From NCBI GenBank assembly GCA_014382585.1, contig JACNJL010000048.1, positions 21,215 to 85,214 on the forward strand: 64,000 bases of DNA, in the 5' to 3' direction. Below are positions 8,353-16,498 of the stretch, piece by piece; position 1 is the first letter of the stretch; every line of letters begins with the position of its first letter. The notes under the pieces are model-generated. The model worked only from the letters and a program-made list of their open reading frames with translations. It made no database searches and was not told where the DNA came from. The position numbers and the translations under genes were made by a program. The stretch comes from Limisphaerales bacterium (GTDB taxonomy: Bacteria; Verrucomicrobiota; Verrucomicrobiia; Limisphaerales; UBA1100).

Positions 8353-9048
8353 ATGAGCACAATGAGCATGGTGATCGCGGGAATGGCCGATTGCGCAACG
8401 CGCAATGAAGTTGACGAATTGATCGAATCGGATGCCTCGATCCTGCGCCGTATTCAAAATGGCGAGCCGGAGGCGTTTGAGATTTTGGTTGCCCGTTATA
8501 AAAATCGGGTGTTTGGAATCCTCACCCATTACGAGCGCGACGCGCACAAAGTTGAAGACCTCGCGCAAGACACTTTTCTCAAAGCGTGGCGCAATCTGAA
8601 ACAATACCGCGCCCAATCGCCCTTCGAGTATTGGATTTCTCGCATTGCCAGCAACGTGGCGCGCGATCATCTGCGGCGCATCCAGCGGCGCATTCGCGAA
8701 ACCAGCTTCGAGGATCTGGGCGAGAGCTCCATCGATTGGCTGAGCACCGGCAACGTGAATCGTCAGCTCAATGTGCATGAAGCGCGCCAACTGCTTGAGT
8801 ACGCGATGAATGCGCTCACCCCCCTCAGCCGCGTGATCCTCACGATGCGCGAGATCGAAGGTCGCAGCCTGAAAGAGGTTAGCAAATTCACCGGCCAATC
8901 CGTCGACTCCGTAAAAGTCCGTTGCCATCGCGCAAAAGTTAAAATGCGCGAGACCCTCCAGCACCTTCAGGAAAAAGAAAACCGCGCCCTCGCCTCAAAG
9001 CAAACTGATTGGCAGCTGTTTTTGGAAGTTGCCCCGATGGCTGTTTAG
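8353..9048 (+). CDS. RNA polymerase sigma factor, ECF/sigma-70 family
   Basis: The 231-residue protein has sigma region 2 at about 37-112, including the core-binding and -10 recognition helices (DLAQDTFLKAWRNLKQY, FEYWISRIASNVARDHLRR), and region 4 at about 150-208 (LLEYAMNALTPLSRVILTM, then the GRSLKEVSKFTGQSVDSVK helix-turn-helix). No sigma-3 domain is present. GAGG at 8343-8346 lies 6 bases before the ATG and supports this start. It is divergent from the Cpx-like operon across 180 bp with CpxR-like half-sites. No anti-sigma factor is adjacent: the next gene encodes a ceramidase-like enzyme. Control may therefore be transcriptional, through the two-component system (inference). Confidence 0.92.
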   Translation: MSTMSMVIAGMADCATRNEVDELIESDASILRRIQNGEPEAFEILVARYKNRVFGILTHYERDAHKVEDLAQDTFLKAWRNLKQYRAQSPFEYWISRIASNVARDHLRRIQRRIRETSFEDLGESSIDWLSTGNVNRQLNVHEARQLLEYAMNALTPLSRVILTMREIEGRSLKEVSKFTGQSVDSVKVRCHRAKVKMRETLQHLQEKENRALASKQTDWQLFLEVAPMAV

Positions 9049-9103
9049 CCGATTCCCACCCCATTTCGCTTTACGCCGACGCTTGCGCCGCTACGCTTGG
9101 CGT

Positions 9104-10615
9104 ATGCACTCCCTCGTTTCGCATTCACGAATCCTCGCCCTCTGTATTAGTTTACTCTTCATTGGAAAAACAAATGCCGCCGTCCTCATGGCGGGTGCTG
9201 CCAAAGTGGATATCACCGATGAGCGCGGGCCGGTGAACGATCGTCTTTACGCGCGCGCGCTGGTTTTGAAAAGTGGCGGCACCACTGCCGTGTTGGTCTC
9301 CATCGATGCTGTGGCTATCGGCGGTATCGGCCGCATCAAGGACGATTTTTTGCCGAACGTCCGCACCAAACTGCAACAGGAAATGGGCATTGCACCGGGC
9401 AATACTCTTTTCAACGCCAGTCATTGCCACGGCTTGGTGCATCCGGAAGTGGAGACCCGTACTGTGGCGGCGGTGCGGGCGGCGATGAACAACCTCGTGC
9501 CCGCGAAGGCCGGTGCGGGGGTGGGGTGCGAGACGCGCATCATGGAAAACCGTCGGCTCATTTTGAAGGACGGTCGTACCGTGGACGTGCGTCACGCCTA
9601 CTCGCTGCCACCGGATGAATTGGTCGCCGCCGTCGGCCCGGTGGATCCGGAAATCGGCGTGTTACGGCTCGACCGGCTTGATGGAAAACCATTGGCCGTC
9701 GTTTATAATTTTGCCTGTCACCCCATTCAAAATGTGCCCAGCGGCGGCAACACCGCCGACATCACCGGTTTTTCCTCCAAGACCATTGAGGAAAATCTGG
9801 GTAAAGATTGTATCGCGCTGTTTGTTCAAGGCTGTGGCGGCGACATTAATCCCATCAATTACAAATCCGTCAACCACCTGCGCAGTGCCGAGCCGCTCGG
9901 ACTGATGCTCGGCTTGAGCACGCTGCGCGCCGTGCGGGAAATCAAAAGCCAACCCGGTCAGCCGTTGGTCATTCATAGCGAAAAACTCAAGCTCCCCCGC
10001 GCTGACCACGCCCCGCGCATTGCCAAGATGGAAGCGGAGCTCAAACAATTGGCGGAGTCACTCAACGGCACGTTTTTAAATCTGAACACCTTTCTGCCAC
10101 TCGCCGCGAAGCACGGGCTTGCGCCTGATTTCCCCTCGCTCAATTCCTACCGCTACCTGCACGAGCACAAAATGGGCCGCACCGGATTGGAAAAAATGGA
10201 TGCCAAAAACCGCGCCAATTTGCAGGCGTACATCGCCAACATCCACAAGATGGAACAAATCACCCGCATCAACACCAACCTCCGCCTGCTCAAGCGTCAC
10301 CAAAAAGACGGCTATGGCTCCGGCGTTAAGACTATTGAAGTCGAAATCGCCGGACTGCGTGTGGGTGACTTTGTGCTCACAACATTCCCCGGCGAATTGA
10401 CCGTCCCGATCGGTCTCAACATCAAAAAAGCGTCGAAACACAAACTCACTTTCGTGGCCGGCTATACCAACGGCTACATTTTTTATTCGCCCACCGCGGA
10501 GCAACTGAAAAACGCAGGTGGCGCGCAGGAGGACAGCGATTGTCTGCTGGCTCCCGCGTGGCAGAAAATCTTCGAAACCAAGGCCGGTGTCATCATCGGT
10601 AGATTAACAAAATAA
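9104..10615 (+). CDS. Secreted neutral/alkaline ceramidase-like hydrolase
   Basis: Starting at ATG 9104 gives 503 residues with a clean signal peptide (MHSLVSHSRILALCISLLFI, cut after TNA). A longer frame from 9029 would add 25 Arg-rich residues overlapping the sigma factor end and is less likely. The N-terminal half resembles the neutral ceramidase catalytic domain: AGAAKVDITD near the mature N-terminus, the probable zinc-binding block NASHCHGLVHPE, and FVQGCGGDINPINY corresponding to the family Gly-Asp motif. PVC genomes carry many such proteins, and few have been shown to act on ceramide, so the substrate is open. It lies 55 bp after the sigma factor on the same strand. Confidence 0.8.
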   Translation: MHSLVSHSRILALCISLLFIGKTNAAVLMAGAAKVDITDERGPVNDRLYARALVLKSGGTTAVLVSIDAVAIGGIGRIKDDFLPNVRTKLQQEMGIAPGNTLFNASHCHGLVHPEVETRTVAAVRAAMNNLVPAKAGAGVGCETRIMENRRLILKDGRTVDVRHAYSLPPDELVAAVGPVDPEIGVLRLDRLDGKPLAVVYNFACHPIQNVPSGGNTADITGFSSKTIEENLGKDCIALFVQGCGGDINPINYKSVNHLRSAEPLGLMLGLSTLRAVREIKSQPGQPLVIHSEKLKLPRADHAPRIAKMEAELKQLAESLNGTFLNLNTFLPLAAKHGLAPDFPSLNSYRYLHEHKMGRTGLEKMDAKNRANLQAYIANIHKMEQITRINTNLRLLKRHQKDGYGSGVKTIEVEIAGLRVGDFVLTTFPGELTVPIGLNIKKASKHKLTFVAGYTNGYIFYSPTAEQLKNAGGAQEDSDCLLAPAWQKIFETKAGVIIGRLTK

Positions 10616-10669
10616 ATTTGATCGCGGCTGTTGTGATTTTTTTCCGGCAAGTTCATGCCCCCAAAACGA

Positions 10670-11590
10670 ATGAAAAACATAATCCTATCCATCTTACTTT
10701 TTGCAACTTGCTCAGTGCAGGGCGCCGACTCAATATTCAATTTGCCGGCCCGGAATCTTGCGACGCCAGAGGCCGTGCCGGACATTCGAACCGTGAAGGC
10801 GGATCTCGTGCTGCCGCCGTTATCTAAAGGAGCGGCTGCGGTCGGGAAACGTGTTAAACAAACTCATTCCGATTGGCGGGATACGAAAATTTACCATGTG
10901 CTGTTCCTGCCGCGAGATTGGAAGCCTGAAGCAAAGCTGCCCGTGATCGTGGAATTTGCCGGCAACGGACCTTATCGAAGCCGGTTTGGCGATGTGAGCA
11001 CCGGCAAACCGGAGGGCAGCAAAATGGGTTTAGGAATTTCTGGAGGCAACGGGTTCATTTGGGTTTGCCTGCCCTACCTGAATCATACCGGCACACGCAA
11101 CGTAACGCAATGGTGGGGCGATGCGCCGAAATACGATGTGCGACCCACGGTGGAGTATTGCAAAAAAACGGTGCCGTGGATTTGCAAACAATACGGAGGC
11201 GATCCCGGGCGCGTCATCCTCTGCGGTTTCTCACGCGGGGCAATCGCCTGTAATTTTGTGGGGCTTCATGACGACGCGATCGCCAAGCTTTGGTGCGCGT
11301 TCATCCCCTATAGTCATTACGACGGCGTGAATGAGCGTTGGGGGTATCCCGGCGCGGATCGCAAATCGGCTTTGATCCGGCTCAAGCGTTTGGGAGATCG
11401 ACCGCAGTTGATCTGTCACGAAGGTAACGGCATCGCGGCTACCCGGCGTTGGGTGGAATCCACCGGGATCAAGAGCCCGATTACGTTTCGCTCCACGGGT
11501 TTTCGCAACCACAACGACGCCTGGCTGTTGCGCCCCAGCTCCTCCCGCTCGGCATTGCGTCACTGGTTGGGCAGTACATTGGCAAATTAG
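10670..11590 (+). CDS. Secreted alpha/beta-hydrolase-fold esterase
   Basis: From ATG 10670 the protein has 306 residues with a signal peptide (MKNIILSILLFATCSVQGA). An ATG five codons upstream (10655) is also possible; neither has a good ribosome binding site. The nucleophile elbow is GFSRGA (G-x-S-x-G), with the preceding strand RVILC. A late His in FRNHNDAWLL could complete the triad. It resembles serine esterases of the feruloyl/acetyl xylan esterase kind, which remove ester decorations from polysaccharides, but the substrate is unknown. It stands 54 bp after the ceramidase-like gene in the same direction. Confidence 0.75.
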   Translation: MKNIILSILLFATCSVQGADSIFNLPARNLATPEAVPDIRTVKADLVLPPLSKGAAAVGKRVKQTHSDWRDTKIYHVLFLPRDWKPEAKLPVIVEFAGNGPYRSRFGDVSTGKPEGSKMGLGISGGNGFIWVCLPYLNHTGTRNVTQWWGDAPKYDVRPTVEYCKKTVPWICKQYGGDPGRVILCGFSRGAIACNFVGLHDDAIAKLWCAFIPYSHYDGVNERWGYPGADRKSALIRLKRLGDRPQLICHEGNGIAATRRWVESTGIKSPITFRSTGFRNHNDAWLLRPSSSRSALRHWLGSTLAN

Positions 11591-11630
11591 CCGTTGCATG
11601 GTATGGGCCGCTAAGGTAGGTTCATCAGCC

Positions 11631-12566
11631 ATGAAACCCATTAAACATTACTCCACCCGCATGGCGCTGGCCGTCATGTTTTCCACGCTGTTCGTGAGCA
11701 CCGCCCTAGCCGAAGAAGGCTGGTTGGTGGACTTCGAAAAAGCCAAAGCCCAAGCCGCCAAGGAAGGCAAACCCATCCTGATGGAATTCACCGGTTCAGA
11801 CTGGTGCCCGCCCTGCAAAGCACTGCACAAAAACGTGTTGGTGAAAGACATCTTCAAAAATGAAATGCCCAAGCATTACATTTTGCTGAAGCTCGACAGC
11901 CCGCGCGATAAATCCAAAACCACCGACGCGGAAAAGGCCCAGTACAAAGAACTATCTGCCCATTACAAAGTGCGCGGCGTGCCGTCGATTTTCCTAACCG
12001 ACGCTGAAGGCAAACCCTTCTTTTCCAACTCCGGCTATGGCGGCCAATCCGCTGATGAATGGGTGGAACAAATGGTCGGCAAATCCCGCATCCCCAAAGC
12101 ATTGGCCCAAGCTGAAAAAGCCAAGGGCATTGAGCGGGCTAAACTACTCGACACTGCGCTGACGCTGATGGGTTCCAAATTCGCCAACGAAAGCCACAGT
12201 GAAAAGATTGATGAAATCATCAAGCTCGATGCAAAGAATAAAGCCGGCCTCAAAGTTAAATACGAAGGCGCCCGTAAGGCTGCCGTTTTCAAGGATGCGC
12301 TCACGCAAATCATGAGCGACAATCGCGGCGCCAAGACCGAGGTGCTGATTGCCAAAGTCGATGCTCTGGTGAACAAAGAAAAAGCCACCGGTGAATCCCT
12401 GCAACAAGCATTGTTTATGCAATCCTCCATTATGTTCCAAGCCAAGAAAAAGGATGAAGCCGAGAAGCTCCTGATCAAGGCCCAAAAAGCCGCACCCAAG
12501 AGCGATACGGCCAAGCGCATTGATCAAATACTGAAACAATACTTCGGCAAGAAAAACTCCATCTAA
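11631..12566 (+). CDS. Exported thioredoxin-fold protein with helical C-terminal region
   Basis: Using ATG 11631 (AAGGTAGG begins 16 bases upstream) gives 311 residues with a signal peptide ending at TALAEEG. A longer frame from 11598 lacks support. Residues about 25-135 are a thioredoxin-like domain of the DUF255/thioredoxin_7 type with the active-site motif WCPPC in FTGSDWCPPCKALH and a cis-Pro block VRGVPSIFLTDAEG. The C-terminal half is Lys/Ala-rich alpha-helix, resembling a TPR-like scaffold. The likely role is periplasmic disulfide exchange. A strong terminator follows, so this gene ends its transcript. Confidence 0.88.
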   Translation: MKPIKHYSTRMALAVMFSTLFVSTALAEEGWLVDFEKAKAQAAKEGKPILMEFTGSDWCPPCKALHKNVLVKDIFKNEMPKHYILLKLDSPRDKSKTTDAEKAQYKELSAHYKVRGVPSIFLTDAEGKPFFSNSGYGGQSADEWVEQMVGKSRIPKALAQAEKAKGIERAKLLDTALTLMGSKFANESHSEKIDEIIKLDAKNKAGLKVKYEGARKAAVFKDALTQIMSDNRGAKTEVLIAKVDALVNKEKATGESLQQALFMQSSIMFQAKKKDEAEKLLIKAQKAAPKSDTAKRIDQILKQYFGKKNSI

Positions 12567-12594
12567 GCACCGATCACCAAACCCAAATTCACCC

Positions 12595-12624
12595 AACGGG
12601 GCAGGGCAACCTGCCCCGTTTTTT
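12595..12624 (+). terminator. Rho-independent terminator
   Basis: An 11-bp perfect stem (12595-12605 with 12610-12620, AACGGGGCAGG and its complement) closes a GCAA tetraloop and runs into a T-tract (12619-12624). It lies 29 bases after the thioredoxin-fold gene stop and 71 bases before the mechanosensitive channel gene. Confidence 0.93.
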
Positions 12625-12694
12625 ATCGGCCCCTGTCAATAGTTCCCGCTTGCCGCGCGTATCCACATTCGCCACAAATGCTGCAGGAGGTTTT

Positions 12695-13225
12695 ATGGAT
12701 CGCATTAGGGAATACACTCAGGAAAATTTACCCATTATCATTCATGTTTGGGGGCCGAAAATTTTAATGGCGGCCGCGCTGCTCTTTGTCTTTTGGATTG
12801 CCTCACGCATTGTCCGCAAAACCATCTCCGCCGCCGGCGAGAAAGCCTCCCTTGATTATTCCGTCGTGCGCCTGTTGGCGATGGCCGCCCGTGTCACGCT
12901 GTTGGTCGCCGGCCTCATCACCGCGCTCGGCACACTGGGCGTGGATGTCTCTGCCCTTGTCGCTGGCCTTGGTCTCACCGGTTTCGCCCTCGGCTTCGCG
13001 GTGAAAGACACCATCTCCAACATCCTCGCCGGTGTGTTGCTGCTCGTCTACCGCCCCTTTTCCAAACAGGATTTCGTGGAAGTCAAAGGCATGTCCGGCG
13101 AAGTCACCGCCATCGACCTTCGCTACACCACCCTGCAACACGCCGGCCAAAAAATCCTCCTCCCCAATTCCCTCCTCTTCACCAACCCCATCACCATCGG
13201 CAAAGCCGAGAGCGACGAAGGTTAG
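12695..13225 (+). CDS. Short MscS-type mechanosensitive channel, C-terminus ending in a tandem repeat
   Basis: ATG 12695 is set by a perfect AGGAGG at 12685-12690. The 176-residue protein has three membrane segments: about 18-38, 57-78, and the pore-lining Gly/Ala-rich helix at about 85-115 (GLGLTGFALGFAVKDTISN). The MscS beta domain follows (QDFVEVKGMSGEVTAIDL, ILLPNSLLFTNPIT). The alpha/beta vestibule domain found in MscS of about 280 residues is missing. The last codons (Ser-Asp-Glu-Gly-stop) are the first copy of a 15-bp tandem repeat, so the 3' end may have been rewritten by repeat expansion. Very short MscS homologues exist, so it may still gate. Confidence 0.88.
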   Translation: MDRIREYTQENLPIIIHVWGPKILMAAALLFVFWIASRIVRKTISAAGEKASLDYSVVRLLAMAARVTLLVAGLITALGTLGVDVSALVAGLGLTGFALGFAVKDTISNILAGVLLLVYRPFSKQDFVEVKGMSGEVTAIDLRYTTLQHAGQKILLPNSLLFTNPITIGKAESDEG

Positions 13226-13360
13226 AGCGACGAAGGTTAGAGCGACGAAGGTTAGATCGACGAAGGTTAGATCGACGAAGGTTAGATCGACGAAGGTTAG
13301 ATCGACGAAGGTTAGATCGACGAAGGTTAGATCGACGAAGGTTAGATCGACGAAGGTTAG
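13211..13360. repeat. 15-bp tandem repeat, ten copies
   Basis: Ten head-to-tail copies of a 15-base unit run from 13211 to 13360: three of AGCGACGAAGGTTAG then seven of ATCGACGAAGGTTAG. Each group is internally identical, and the single G/T change separates an older from a newer amplified block. Because the unit length is divisible by three, every copy repeats Ser/Ile-Asp-Glu-Gly-stop in the channel frame. The first copy carries the channel gene stop codon. Lack of divergence suggests recent expansion or gene conversion. Confidence 0.97.
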
Positions 13361-13382
13361 GGCGTAACGGATTGGGCACCAA

Positions 13383-13436
13383 GGTAGGGCGTGCTCTCCG
13401 AGCGCGCCAAGGCGGTTTCGGAGAAACCGCCCTACC
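13383..13436. repeat. Double-hairpin palindromic element
   Basis: The outer ends GGTAGGGCG and CGCCCTACC are complementary. Inside lie two adjacent hairpins: 13388-13396/13400-13408 (8 of 9 pairs, loop TCC) and 13411-13419/13423-13431 (9 of 9 pairs, loop GGA). The two loops are complementary to each other, and the two halves can also pair as one long imperfect palindrome. It sits between the convergent channel gene and PhoD gene, so it may act as a bidirectional 3' boundary. The shape resembles REP/BIME elements. Confidence 0.8.
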
Positions 13437-13457
13437 TATCTATGCGGGCAGAGGAAA

Positions 13458-15422
13458 TTACAGTTTTACGGACTGATCTCCTGCGGCTTTTTTTGACTTT
13501 GGCTCGAGTCCGTTCAGGGTTTTAGAATTTGAGGCATCCGGCTTTTGCATTCCGATTTTTACGGTGTGTTTTCCTTTGGAATAGACGCGGGGTTGGAAGC
13601 GGTTGTTTTGGGCGCGGGCGGTGTAGAGGATTTCGCCGGTTTTTTCTTCGATGACTTGGATGACGGGGTTTTGGCCTTTTCCGAATTTGAGTTCGGGCAA
13701 CCAGCCGGTGACTTTGCGGCCGTCGTTGGCTTCTTCGGCGACGGTGATGGGCCAACCCGGGTATTGAGCTTTATCGCCATCGGCCACATCGCAAAAGCGC
13801 GGCCAACATTCGAAGGTGACTTTGCGCGTCTTTTTGTTAAAGCGTGCGATGCCGTAGCCATCGGCGCGTTTCTTTTCGTCGTTGCGATCTTCCGGATTGG
13901 CGTAGGCCATCATGGAAATCTTGTTGCCAAGGCCGTCCTTGTAATCGCCAGTCCACGGTAGCGGACTGTTCGGCACGGGATTGGGCCCCGCCTTTTCGTC
14001 GAGCGGATGCCACCAGCGACCGTAAATAGTATTCACCAAGGCGGGCCCGGTGAAGCCGTACGGACCGTCGCCGTGTTCTTTGATGCCGTGTTTGACGACG
14101 ACGGCGAGGTGTTGATCACCGCACAAATGCACGGCGCGGGCGCGCCGGATGATTTCCAACGCGCGTCGGCTCGGCGTTTGCGGCCAGCCATTGCAATCGA
14201 GGTCGGCCAGCAGCCGGCTGTTGGGGCCGCCGTGCATATGGACGGCACCGCAGAACGCGGTTTGGGACAGAACACATTTCATTTCGGCGTCGGTCCAGTC
14301 GGCAGTCCAGTCGTTGAGGAATTTTTCCTGTCGCGGGCCGAGTAATTCTAATCCGGGCAAATCGATTCTATTGGGATCGTATTTCGGATCGTTAATGTGA
14401 TCGGGGCGCGGGCCCATCTTTGGGATTTTGCCGGCGGGGCCAGTTTTGAATTTGCGATCCTCAAGGATGGCGAAATCCACGCCGCCGACGTTGAGGCGTG
14501 TGTAGTACACGCCGATGTTGCGATCCACGGGCGTGGGGTCGGCGGGGTCGGGCAGGTTGGAGGTTTGTTGGCGCTGGACTTGGTTGACGTATTTGACCGG
14601 ATATTTATAACCGCCATCGGCATCGCCCGGGATGGTGGACTGCTTGCCGCTTTCGCCCCAGACGTTGCCGTGGCCCACGTCGTGGTCGTCGGGAATACAA
14701 ATGGCGGGGCGATCGCGAATGATGTCGCGATATTGCATGCCGAACTCAATCCAGCCGGTGGTATGCTCGGTGTGGCGGTAGTGTTGGTCGCCGCCGAAGT
14801 ACAGCAGATCGGGATCGTGATGGCGGAGGTTGTCGACGATTTCTTTGCGCGGCCCGCCGGTGCGGCTGGAGTTGCAGGAAAGATTGGCGACAACGATGGT
14901 TTCTTTTTCTGACGGATCACGCCGGATTAGCCCCTCGAAATTTGCCTTCGCGCCGTGCCGCACGCGGTAGGGCACGTTCTGCGTGTTATCCCATTTTTCG
15001 ATGCGAAAATGCGCATCCCAGCCGGGATAAAGCACTTCCGCCTTGGCGGCCTCGACCCACAACCCGTTGCGCTTGAACTCCAGGCGCGCCTCGCGTTTCT
15101 CGCCGGGCTTGAGCGGGAAAAGTTGGCCGGTAATTTTCAGCACGCCGTTCTGATGCGTGTAAACCGCAAACGCCACCACTTCATCGCGCGGCACATTGAG
15201 ATTGGGCGCGGCGGCTTTGCGTCCACCCTTGAGAGGCACGCCGAGATTGCTCGGGCGTTTCCACCACTCACCGGTGGTCAATGATTCCAGCCGCGCGAAG
15301 CCCTTGCCGAATGGTTTGAGAGCGTCCTGCGCCAGCAGCATTTCGTGGGAGACCACCAGCGCGCCGGCACCGGCGGCAGTTATTTTCAACGCCGTGCGGC
15401 GTGTGATTTTTTTGTCGTTCAT
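13458..15422 (-). CDS. PhoD-like phosphodiesterase/alkaline phosphatase, Tat-exported
   Basis: The 654-residue protein starts with a Tat leader (KITRRTALKITAAGAGALVV). The catalytic core has metallophosphatase blocks of the PhoD family: LLYFGGDQHYRHTEHTTGW, AICIPDDHDVGHGNVWGE and, later, HLCGDQHLAVVVKHG. The N-terminal ~130 residues form a beta-rich domain, as in PhoD. The family cleaves phosphate mono- and diesters with Ca/Fe centres; PVC members are numerous and their substrates unknown. It is last in a minus-strand run ThuA-PhoD (10 bp gap), with the DUF1080 gene upstream. Homology is clear; the phosphate-scavenging role is inferred. Confidence 0.88.
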   Translation of the reverse strand: MNDKKITRRTALKITAAGAGALVVSHEMLLAQDALKPFGKGFARLESLTTGEWWKRPSNLGVPLKGGRKAAAPNLNVPRDEVVAFAVYTHQNGVLKITGQLFPLKPGEKREARLEFKRNGLWVEAAKAEVLYPGWDAHFRIEKWDNTQNVPYRVRHGAKANFEGLIRRDPSEKETIVVANLSCNSSRTGGPRKEIVDNLRHHDPDLLYFGGDQHYRHTEHTTGWIEFGMQYRDIIRDRPAICIPDDHDVGHGNVWGESGKQSTIPGDADGGYKYPVKYVNQVQRQQTSNLPDPADPTPVDRNIGVYYTRLNVGGVDFAILEDRKFKTGPAGKIPKMGPRPDHINDPKYDPNRIDLPGLELLGPRQEKFLNDWTADWTDAEMKCVLSQTAFCGAVHMHGGPNSRLLADLDCNGWPQTPSRRALEIIRRARAVHLCGDQHLAVVVKHGIKEHGDGPYGFTGPALVNTIYGRWWHPLDEKAGPNPVPNSPLPWTGDYKDGLGNKISMMAYANPEDRNDEKKRADGYGIARFNKKTRKVTFECWPRFCDVADGDKAQYPGWPITVAEEANDGRKVTGWLPELKFGKGQNPVIQVIEEKTGEILYTARAQNNRFQPRVYSKGKHTVKIGMQKPDASNSKTLNGLEPKSKKAAGDQSVKL

Positions 15423-15432
15423 TGTTAAAAAA

Positions 15433-16485
15433 TTATTTACGGCGCGGTGCGCGTTTGGGTTTGTGGATTCCGCCCTTGGGCATGATGGGGCTGGCCCAAC
15501 CGGCGAGGTCGGCGGGCTTCACATTTTGCGCCTCCCCGCCAAAGGTGAATGGCGTGGGCTGATACGGGCCGACGAAATCGACGTTCATGTCCGCTTTGAT
15601 TTCCTTCTCCATGCCCATGCACCAGAAGACGCCGTTGATGATGCAGCGGCGCACGCCTTCGCTGATGATATCTTCCGAGGCGCCCTGCGTGCTTGCAAAC
15701 ACGCGGCCTTTCTTGCCGGAGGTCGATTTGTATTCGCGCACCCAAATGCTCGGGCTGGGCGGCTTGTTGGCCAGCGGTTTGCCGTCGGGTTTCATCGAGT
15801 CGAGCACTTGATTCTTGCCGAGGATAATCGATCCCTCAATCGGCACCGCGCTGTACGCGCCGGCCAAGGCGTGCATGTCCTTCACGCCGCGCACCACGGG
15901 ATGGTCCTTGTGTTCCGGCACGACAAACATCGCCGTGCTGTAGCGGTGGTTGCTGCCGTAATGGCCCGCCCCTTCGCGCGGCCGCCACGTCTCGCCGAGG
16001 ATTTGCCGGCCGAACCCCCAGTCGAAGGATTCATTGCGCGAGTTATAATTGTAATTAGCGTACTTGCCCTTGAGACCATTGAAGGCGTGCGTGGTGGTGC
16101 GTAGTCCCAGCACCGGACCGCCGCGATCGAGATAGCCGGCGAACTGTTTCATCCACGCATCGTTCGGCGCTAGGAAGCGCATGAAACAAAACATCAAGTC
16201 CGCATCCTTGAGGGCCTCAATCCCGGGGACATCCGAGGAGCCCGCCTTGATGTGGCCCTTGTCATCCAAGCCAAAGAGCACGGTGCACTTGAAGCCATAG
16301 CGCTTGGCCAAAATGCGCGCGATGGCCGGGCAGGTTTCCTCGCCGCGATATTCGTGGTCGCTGGCGATGAAGACGATGTGTTTACCCTTGCCGGGCCCTT
16401 CAGTGCCCTCATAAACCAGCGGTCCGGCCACAGCGAAGGTGGCCAATTGCAGGAAGAGAGCGAGTGCGATATGGATGGTTTTCAT
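15433..16485 (-). CDS. Secreted ThuA-like domain protein
   Basis: The 350-residue protein has a signal peptide (MKTIHIALALFLQLATFAVA). The body is a ThuA-like, class I glutamine-amidotransferase-fold domain: KGKHIVFIASDHEYRGEE, DADLMFCFMRFLAPNDAW, GGPVLGLRTTTHAF, and GHYGSNHRYSTAMF in the insert. ThuA was named for trehalose utilisation, where it is linked to 3-keto-sugar metabolism; no catalytic residues are proven here. It lies 13 bp after the DUF1080 gene and 10 bp before PhoD, so the three probably form one operon. A second ThuA domain occurs in the giant protein at 47627-50929. Confidence 0.85.
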   Translation of the reverse strand: MKTIHIALALFLQLATFAVAGPLVYEGTEGPGKGKHIVFIASDHEYRGEETCPAIARILAKRYGFKCTVLFGLDDKGHIKAGSSDVPGIEALKDADLMFCFMRFLAPNDAWMKQFAGYLDRGGPVLGLRTTTHAFNGLKGKYANYNYNSRNESFDWGFGRQILGETWRPREGAGHYGSNHRYSTAMFVVPEHKDHPVVRGVKDMHALAGAYSAVPIEGSIILGKNQVLDSMKPDGKPLANKPPSPSIWVREYKSTSGKKGRVFASTQGASEDIISEGVRRCIINGVFWCMGMEKEIKADMNVDFVGPYQPTPFTFGGEAQNVKPADLAGWASPIMPKGGIHKPKRAPRRK

Positions 16486-16498
16486 TTTTTAAATTGAG

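Noticed and set aside
9029..9103. Upstream extension of the ceramidase-like protein
   Set aside because: Would overlap the sigma factor end and place an Arg-rich stretch before a clean signal peptide; ATG 9104 is preferred.
13211..13360. CRISPR-like array
   Set aside because: The 15-bp units abut with no unique spacers, and no cas genes are nearby; it is a plain tandem repeat.
13032..13367. ORF encoding RATKV/RSTKV repeats through the tandem array
   Set aside because: It is the shifted frame of the channel gene plus the repeat; the channel frame has a strong ribosome binding site and conserved domains.
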